A stretch of DNA of 64,000 bases. It comes from JABSQH01 sp039177505 (GTDB lineage Bacteria > Actinomycetota > Acidimicrobiia > Acidimicrobiales > Ilumatobacteraceae). The notes beneath the pieces were generated by a model. The model saw nothing but the letters and a program-made list of their open reading frames with translations. It did not search any database and had not been told where the DNA came from. Shown piece after piece: positions 59,592 through 64,000 of this stretch. Position 1 is the first letter of the stretch. Each line of letters opens with the position of its first letter. The position numbers were made by a program, and so were the translations under genes. The stretch spans positions 1 to 64,000 of the forward strand of contig JBCDFR010000012.1 in the NCBI GenBank assembly GCA_039177505.1, read 5' to 3'.

Positions 59592-59933
59592 CTACGAGCT
59601 ATCGCTCGATCGATGCGCTCCTGCACTGCATCGTGTGGGGTCGACTCGTTCTGCCTGGGGCCGCTCGACGTGGGCCCGGTGGCTCCCGGGGTCGAGCCGG
59701 CGATGCACCTCCGTCGTCGCGAGCCACGCAGGCGCGCGTCGACGACGGACATACACGCCGTCGCTCGACCAGCGATACGCGCCAAGCGCCGCGATCGGCA
59801 CCAGGTCGATCCGATTGCGGTGGATGTCGCACGTGGCCCGCACCAAGTGATCGTCGTCGTCGAAAGCAGTACGCGTGTAGCTCGAAGAGCCCGTCGCCAG
59901 CTCGGCTCTGTGCCGGTGTCGCCGCCACCTCGT
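59592..59933 (-). pseudogene. Gene remnant between direct repeats
   Basis: One minus-strand frame keeps coding-like third-position bias over about 70 codons ('DDDDHLVRATCDIHRNRIDL', 'ALGAYRWSSDGVYVRRRRAP', 'WLATTEVHRRLDP') and stops at 59592. Upstream the bias shifts to another frame, as after a frameshift, and no start with a ribosome site is found. I do not recognise the protein. This is probably a decayed gene or fragment brought in with the flanking repeats. The other bases of 59415-59955 show nothing further. Confidence 0.3.
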
Positions 59934-59961
59934 ACATCGTCTCTGAGACGAAGCGTTACAG
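59934..59961 (+). repeat. 28-nt direct repeat with palindromic core, copy 2
   Basis: This is the partner of 59420-59447. Its end contains the minus-strand stop codon of the alpha/beta hydrolase, so the hairpin can also serve as that gene's 3' structure. Confidence 0.75.
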
Positions 59962-60873
59962 CAGGCGGGCGAGCTCGACGGGTCGGTCGCCTTGAACGCT
60001 GTGGCCGGCACCCTCGACCACGTGCACGGTGATCTCGGGTTGACGGCGACGGGCCTCGGCCACGTCATCGTCGTCGACCACCGGTGAGGTGGCGCCGCGG
60101 ACCAACGTCAGCGGACAGCTGACCGACTCGAAGTGCGTCCACATGTCGGGAACGTCGACTGCGCGGGGGGTGGCGTCGGCCTCCCCGACCGGTCGGCGAC
60201 CACCCCGGTCGTAGCGCCACTGCCACGAGCCGTCGTCCAGTTGGTGGGCGTTGTGCAAGATCCCGCGGCGCAAGGAGGACTCCGAACGCGTTGGGTTGTG
60301 CTCGATCGTGCGCGCCAGCAGATCGTCGAAACGCTGGAACGACTGCGGACCGTTGACGAAGTCCGTGATGGCCTTTGTCTTTTCACCGTTCACGCTGGGA
60401 GTGATGTCGACCATCACGAGCGAACGCACGAGGTTGGGGTGGCGAACTGCGAGCTCCATCGCCGTGAGACCACCGAGTGACATCCCGACCACCTGCGAGG
60501 CCTGCGGGGCGAACGCCATGACCATCTCGGCGACGTCGTCGGCCATGTTCATCGGGTTGTAGCCGGCGTCGTCACGCCACGACGAGTGACCGTGCCCCGG
60601 GAGATCGACCGCCAACGCCGGCGTATCGAGGGCGAGAATCACCGTGTCCCAGGTGTGCGCGTTCTGGGCGCCGCCGTGCAGGAATACCCGCTCGACCGGG
60701 CCACTCCCCCAGCGCAGGGCGCTGACGTGGCGATCGGTCCAGGGAATCGATGTGTCGAGCCGCTCGACCGGCGGCAAATGGTGCGGGTCGACGTCGAGAT
60801 CGAACTCGGCGATGTTCTCGGCGAAGAGTCCGAACTCGTCGTACTCGACCGGTGCCTCGCCGCCGGCGCTCAC
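59956..60873 (-). CDS. Alpha/beta hydrolase
   Basis: The protein has 305 residues. The oxyanion loop is 'VFLHGGAQNAHTWD', with 'LAVDLPGHGHSSWR' next and the nucleophile Ser in 'VGMSLGGLTAMELA'. The acid is probably in 'GATSPVVDDDDV' and the His in 'VEGAGHSVQGDRP'. The sequence suits an esterase, lactonase or haloalkane-type hydrolase of small molecules; the substrate is unknown. GTG 60873 overlaps the L,D-transpeptidase stop as GTGA, so the two are coupled. Confidence 0.88.
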   Translation of the reverse strand: MSAGGEAPVEYDEFGLFAENIAEFDLDVDPHHLPPVERLDTSIPWTDRHVSALRWGSGPVERVFLHGGAQNAHTWDTVILALDTPALAVDLPGHGHSSWRDDAGYNPMNMADDVAEMVMAFAPQASQVVGMSLGGLTAMELAVRHPNLVRSLVMVDITPSVNGEKTKAITDFVNGPQSFQRFDDLLARTIEHNPTRSESSLRRGILHNAHQLDDGSWQWRYDRGGRRPVGEADATPRAVDVPDMWTHFESVSCPLTLVRGATSPVVDDDDVAEARRRQPEITVHVVEGAGHSVQGDRPVELARLL

Positions 60874-62114
60874 CCGTCGACGGGCTCGCCACCGGCGTCC
60901 GCGGTCAGACCTTGCACCCCGCCCGAGCCGTCGTTCCCGCCTGTGCCTCCGTCACCAGCGGCCGCATCCGTCGTCGGCGCAGCCGTGGTGGTCGTCTGCT
61001 CGACAACGGTCGTGGTGGTGGTGGTCGGCGCCGTCGTCGTCGTGGTGGTGGTCGGCGGGGCGACGGTGGTGTCCGGCACGTCTTCGGTGGTGGTCGTCTC
61101 GGGAATCGTGGTTGTCGATGTCGTCGTGGTCGAGTACTCGGGATCTTGCCAGTTGAATCGCGGCGGCTGCGGCCCGTAGAACTCGGGCTCGTTCTCGCCG
61201 TCCCACACGAACACCTGGTCGCCGAACCCCATCAGACCGTGCATGTCGGGCGAAATCGACAACGGCACCCGGATGCAGCCGTGGGAGGCCCGGTAGGTCG
61301 GGACGTTGAGCGCCCCGTGAATGGCGATGCCGTAGTTGAAGTACACCGGATCCCACATGCCGCCGAGCGCACTTTGGCGGATGCCTTCGACCTTGCGGTT
61401 GACGTTGTACACGCCGCCCGGCGTGACCGACACGCCGCACTCGCCGCGCACGAGCGGCTCCTCACCGTCCTCGTTGCCGTACTCACCCGGGCTGATCGTG
61501 ACTTCTTCGCACCATTCCTCGTTGTCGCCGCTCGAGATGTGGCTGATCATCACCGGGACGTCGTCGTGGAAGATCGCCAGCACCTGCTCTTCGAGGTACA
61601 CCTCGGTGTGGTTCGGGGTGGAATCGGGTCGTCGCGGCTTGATGACGAACGGTTCCTGCATTTCATCCCACATCTCGGGCGTGACCTGGCCCGATGGAGA
61701 CGTCGCGTCGGCACCCATGATCAGCTTCTCGTAGGCCCACACAGCCGCACGGGTCTGTTCACCGAAGATGCCATCGGCGGGGCCAGGCCAGAAACCGAGG
61801 TCGTCGAGGCGAGTCTGGATGGCCTGGATGTCGGAGCCGACCATGCCGTTGGACACGGTGCGATCGAGCACGGTCTTTTCCACCGGTGCCACGGTCTCGA
61901 CGGTCTCGATGGGCGGGACCGACTCGGGGATCGGGAGCAGCGACTCGGACGGCGCACTGGGCACACCAGCTTGGGAGTCGCCGCTGCCTCCACCACCCAT
62001 CGCCACCCCCGCAATGACCACCGTGCCGAGCACACCTGCCGCAGCGATCGCCGGCAGCCACTTCGCAGCCGACGGCGCGGGCGCTTGGGGAGGGAGACGG
62101 GACTGGTCGTTCAC
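60870..62114 (-). CDS. L,D-transpeptidase with peptidoglycan-binding domain and Thr-rich tail
   Basis: The protein has 414 residues. One N-terminal membrane span ('WLPAIAAAGVLGTVVIAGVAM') anchors it, a PG_binding_1 domain follows at about 88-150 ('GSDIQAIQTRLDDLGFWPGP'), then the YkuD domain with 'YGIAIHGALNVPTYRASHGC' and catalytic Cys near 279 in 'SHGCIRVP'. It forms 3-3 cross-links or attaches proteins to the wall. The last 95 residues are Thr/Glu/Gly-rich without a sortase motif, an odd extracellular tail. GTG 62114 has no good ribosome site; TAGGGT lies 30 nt upstream. Confidence 0.88.
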   Translation of the reverse strand: MNDQSRLPPQAPAPSAAKWLPAIAAAGVLGTVVIAGVAMGGGGSGDSQAGVPSAPSESLLPIPESVPPIETVETVAPVEKTVLDRTVSNGMVGSDIQAIQTRLDDLGFWPGPADGIFGEQTRAAVWAYEKLIMGADATSPSGQVTPEMWDEMQEPFVIKPRRPDSTPNHTEVYLEEQVLAIFHDDVPVMISHISSGDNEEWCEEVTISPGEYGNEDGEEPLVRGECGVSVTPGGVYNVNRKVEGIRQSALGGMWDPVYFNYGIAIHGALNVPTYRASHGCIRVPLSISPDMHGLMGFGDQVFVWDGENEPEFYGPQPPRFNWQDPEYSTTTTSTTTIPETTTTEDVPDTTVAPPTTTTTTTAPTTTTTTVVEQTTTTAAPTTDAAAGDGGTGGNDGSGGVQGLTADAGGEPVDG

Positions 62115-62225
62115 GGGGGCAGGACGGGTTGGGTGTGGGTCATTACCCTACCAACCGCGACCCCTGCGATCGTCGCGCGTTGGCCGTGTTCACCCCGTGT
62201 TTTCGGAGGCTGCTGGCGGCCGTCA

Positions 62226-63017
62226 TCAACGCCGTTCGACCACCGGTTCGATGCCCTCGAGATCGCCGCGCAACTCCCACATCTCGCGCAGGATCGTGAC
62301 GATCACGCTCGGCGACGACAACGTCGATTCGCCGCGGGTTCGAGGGAAGTAGTCGACGCCGAATTGGAGCATCTCGTACCCCAGCCGAGTCGAACGAATC
62401 ACCAGCTCAGCGTCGATGAACGATCCCTCGCTGTGCAGCTCGACATGGTCGAAGATGTGCGCCCGACACAACTTGAACGCGAAGTTGATGTCGCGCGCCT
62501 TCACGCCGAACAAGCTGCGGATCAGCAGGTTGTAGACGAACGTGTACACCGTGCGGAGGTAGCCCTCGCCGGTGCGATCGAAGCGGTACGCGCTGACGAT
62601 GTCGGCGTCGTACTCGCGCAGCAGACGAACCGCTCGCGGCAGCTCGCTCATGTCGAAGGGCAGGTCGGCGTCGGTGTACAGGATCAGATCGCCGCTCGCC
62701 GTGGCGAACCCGGTCTTCATCGCACCGCCCAGCTTGCGGTTTCTCTGATGGTGCACCACCCGCACACGGGAGTCGGATGCGGCGATCCGATCGGCGATCG
62801 CGGCCGTGGCGTCGGTCGATGCGTCGTCGATCACGATCAACTCGTAGTCCCCGATCTCGCCATCGGCCACGAGGTGTTCGCCGGCTCGGCGACCCGCCGC
62901 CAAGGCGCGTTCGATGTACTCCTCCTCGTTCCACATCGGGTAGAAGATCGACAGTTTGTCGAACGCCGGTGTGGAGGAGGCACGTGCGTCACCATTGCGC
63001 GCCGCTGGCTCGGGCAT
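62226..63017 (-). CDS. Glycosyltransferase family 2 (dolichyl-phosphate-mannose synthase-like)
   Basis: This is a 263-residue GT-A enzyme. 'LSIFYPMWNEEEYIERALAA' is the start of the fold, 'LIVIDDASTDATAAIAD' the nucleotide-binding Asp pair, 'RNRKLGGAMKTGFATASGDL' the acceptor loop and 'LYTDADLPFD' the DxD-type metal site. 'FSYNLLIRSLFGVKARDINF'-like C-terminal sequence resembles polyprenol-phosphate sugar transferases. No membrane anchor is seen. ATG 63017 follows TACCCT by nine bases. It is divergent from the small membrane protein. Confidence 0.85.
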   Translation of the reverse strand: MPEPAARNGDARASSTPAFDKLSIFYPMWNEEEYIERALAAGRRAGEHLVADGEIGDYELIVIDDASTDATAAIADRIAASDSRVRVVHHQRNRKLGGAMKTGFATASGDLILYTDADLPFDMSELPRAVRLLREYDADIVSAYRFDRTGEGYLRTVYTFVYNLLIRSLFGVKARDINFAFKLCRAHIFDHVELHSEGSFIDAELVIRSTRLGYEMLQFGVDYFPRTRGESTLSSPSVIVTILREMWELRGDLEGIEPVVERR

Positions 63018-63026
63018 CGACGGCGC

Positions 63027-63032
63027 AGGGTA
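63027..63032 (-). promoter_or_regulatory. -10 element TACCCT, leaderless start
   Basis: It lies 9 nt before ATG 63017 on the minus strand. Confidence 0.5.
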
Positions 63033-63063
63033 GCGCCGCGGGTGGTGCCTGCAGATCGCGCCG

Positions 63064-63069
63064 TAGGGT
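63064..63069 (+). promoter_or_regulatory. -10 element TAGGGT, leaderless start
   Basis: It lies 7 nt before ATG 63077. Confidence 0.55.
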
Positions 63070-63076
63070 GAGAACG

Positions 63077-63571
63077 ATGTCCGACGCTCCCGCTCCTCCG
63101 ACGGGGGTGCCGGCGACCCCACCGCCACCGCCACCGAGTTCGGCGCGCATCGCCCGCGCCGGCGAGCTGACGACCGCGTGGCGGATGACACTCGCCGCGA
63201 CGTGGGCCGCGGCATTCTTCGCCTACGCCGCAGTGTGGAAGACCAGCGAGGAACTCGGCATCGGCACGTGGTGGCTTGGCGCCCGGTCGAGTCCCACTCC
63301 GGTGATCGTGCGGATCATCCCGTTCACCATCATCGTCGTCATCGGCGTCGCCTCGACTTATGCAATGCGCGGCGTGCCATGGCTCAACCTCGGCGGCGCC
63401 GCCGCGATGGCGGGGATCGCGATTCCGGACTTTGCCCGCAGCACTGGGCTGGCGGCGATCGAGCTGACCATCGCAGGGGCAGTGGCGATCGTCGCCATCG
63501 CGTCGTTCACAGGGCGGTATCGGCCCGCGCCGCCGGGACCACCGACGGTAGCGTCACCGCCCGATGAGTGA
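63077..63571 (+). CDS. Small membrane protein of unknown function
   Basis: The protein has 164 residues. A Pro-rich cytoplasmic N-terminus ('PTGVPATPPPPPPSS') precedes four spans ('LAATWAAAFFAYAAVW', 'IIPFTIIVVIGVASTYAM', 'WLNLGGAAAMAGIAIPDF', 'IELTIAGAVAIVAIASF'). No family is recognised. It overlaps argG by 8 nt, so the two are probably on one transcript, but a functional link to arginine synthesis is only positional. Confidence 0.65.
   Translation: MSDAPAPPTGVPATPPPPPPSSARIARAGELTTAWRMTLAATWAAAFFAYAAVWKTSEELGIGTWWLGARSSPTPVIVRIIPFTIIVVIGVASTYAMRGVPWLNLGGAAAMAGIAIPDFARSTGLAAIELTIAGAVAIVAIASFTGRYRPAPPGPPTVASPPDE
63549..63554 (+). promoter_or_regulatory. -10 element TAGCGT before argG
   Basis: It lies 9 nt before ATG 63564, inside the end of the membrane-protein gene. 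Confidence 0.4.
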
Positions 63572-64000
63572 CCCTTCGAAGGACGCGGGCAGCCGCGCCA
63601 GAGTTCTGTCTTCGCTCCCCACCGGTGAGCGTGTCGGCATTGCGTTCTCCGGCGGCCTCGACACATCCGCCGCCGTCGCATGGATGCGCGAACGCGGGGC
63701 AATTCCCTACGCCTACACCGCGGACCTGGGCCAATACGACGAGCCCGACCTCGCCAGCGTGCCCGACCGGGCAATGGAGTACGGCGCCGAAGCCGGACGA
63801 CTGGTCGACTGTCGCGACGAACTGGTCCGTGAGGGGCTGATCGCGCTCCAGTGCGGCGCCTTCCACATCCGCACGGCCGGCCGCACCTACTTCAACACCA
63901 CCCCGCTCGGACGGGCGGTGACGGGCACGCTGCTGGTGCAAGCGATGCGCGACGACGATGTCGACATCTGGGGCGACGGGTCGACGTACAAGGGCAACGA
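63564..64000 (+). CDS. argG: Argininosuccinate synthase, N-terminal part (runs off the window)
   Basis: The first 145 residues are visible. 'VGIAFSGGLDTSAAVAWM' is the PP-loop that binds ATP, 'GAIPYAYTADLGQYDEPD' follows, and 'QCGAFHIRTAGRTYFNTTPL' and 'DIWGDGSTYKGN' match the longer E. coli-type form more than the short form known from Mycobacterium. It joins citrulline and aspartate in arginine synthesis. No stop codon occurs before base 64000. The start overlaps the previous gene by 8 nt. Confidence 0.93.
   Translation, partial: MSDPSKDAGSRARVLSSLPTGERVGIAFSGGLDTSAAVAWMRERGAIPYAYTADLGQYDEPDLASVPDRAMEYGAEAGRLVDCRDELVREGLIALQCGAFHIRTAGRTYFNTTPLGRAVTGTLLVQAMRDDDVDIWGDGSTYKGN

Noticed and set aside
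60750..63071. A 773-codon open frame on the plus strand
   Set aside because: It runs antisense through the L,D-transpeptidase and glycosyltransferase genes, whose active-site motifs are intact on the other strand.

Overview
The window is high-GC actinobacterial chromosome. The gene content fits a marine Acidimicrobiia-type bacterium (Ilumatobacter-like). Pointers are two F420-type luciferase-like oxidoreductases plus cofC for F420, a mycoredoxin-like glutaredoxin, the PafB/PafC pair, an LPxTG surface protein and many lipoproteins with Thr/Asp-rich linkers. This placement is an inference from gene content. I see no rRNA, tRNA, CRISPR array, prophage or intact insertion sequence, so this looks like core chromosome with some surface-protein novelty.

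Layout. 1-2.9 kb: the end of a secreted repeat protein, a small unknown gene, an LLM oxidoreductase and a secreted protein with a collagen-like stretch. 2.9-5.2 kb: a thioesterase divergent from an amidase. 5.3-10.7 kb: a siderophore locus (reductase divergent from a binding protein, two permeases and an ATPase). 10.8-17.2 kb: an acyl-CoA synthetase and a 1580-residue RCC1/HYR surface protein ending in a sortase signal. 17.3-24 kb: a dimeric-barrel protein, a PLP decarboxylase, an LLM oxidoreductase, an amidohydrolase, a COG0523 GTPase and a serine hydrolase. 24-26 kb: Ku and a stand-alone LigD polymerase domain. 26-34.5 kb: a membrane protein, a lipoprotein, an M24 peptidase, a fructosamine-kinase-like protein, a mycoredoxin, transsulfuration (cbs and a gamma-lyase/synthase) and otsA. 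34.5-41.1 kb: rnhB, an unknown protein, cofC, a PIG-L deacetylase, a split histone-like pair, PIN-PhoH and a DEDDh exonuclease. 41-50.4 kb: pafBC with the B12 subunit of an acyl-CoA mutase, an aldehyde dehydrogenase, a CsoR-like repressor, pgi-pgl, an orphan ABC ATPase and the mutase large subunit. 50.5-57.6 kb: rarD, two lipoproteins and a complete branched-chain amino-acid ABC operon. 57.8-64 kb: a metallopeptidase with a decayed second domain, a gene remnant, an alpha/beta hydrolase, an L,D-transpeptidase, a GT2 glycosyltransferase, a small membrane protein and the start of argG.

Three non-coding patterns stand out. First, 23 start codons have a TANNNT motif 6-9 nt upstream and usually no Shine-Dalgarno sequence, which points to widespread leaderless transcription; the motif also settles several start codons. 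Second, a 39-41 nt hairpin occurs five times between genes, with paired base changes that keep the stem. Third, a 48-nt structured element occurs three times, two copies forming a near-perfect inverted repeat around the csoR-like gene.

Genes clearly arranged to work together are the siderophore operon, Ku/LigD-polymerase, cbs/gamma-lyase/otsA, pafBC with the B12 subunit, pgl-pgi, livGFHMK, and the hydrolase/L,D-transpeptidase pair.
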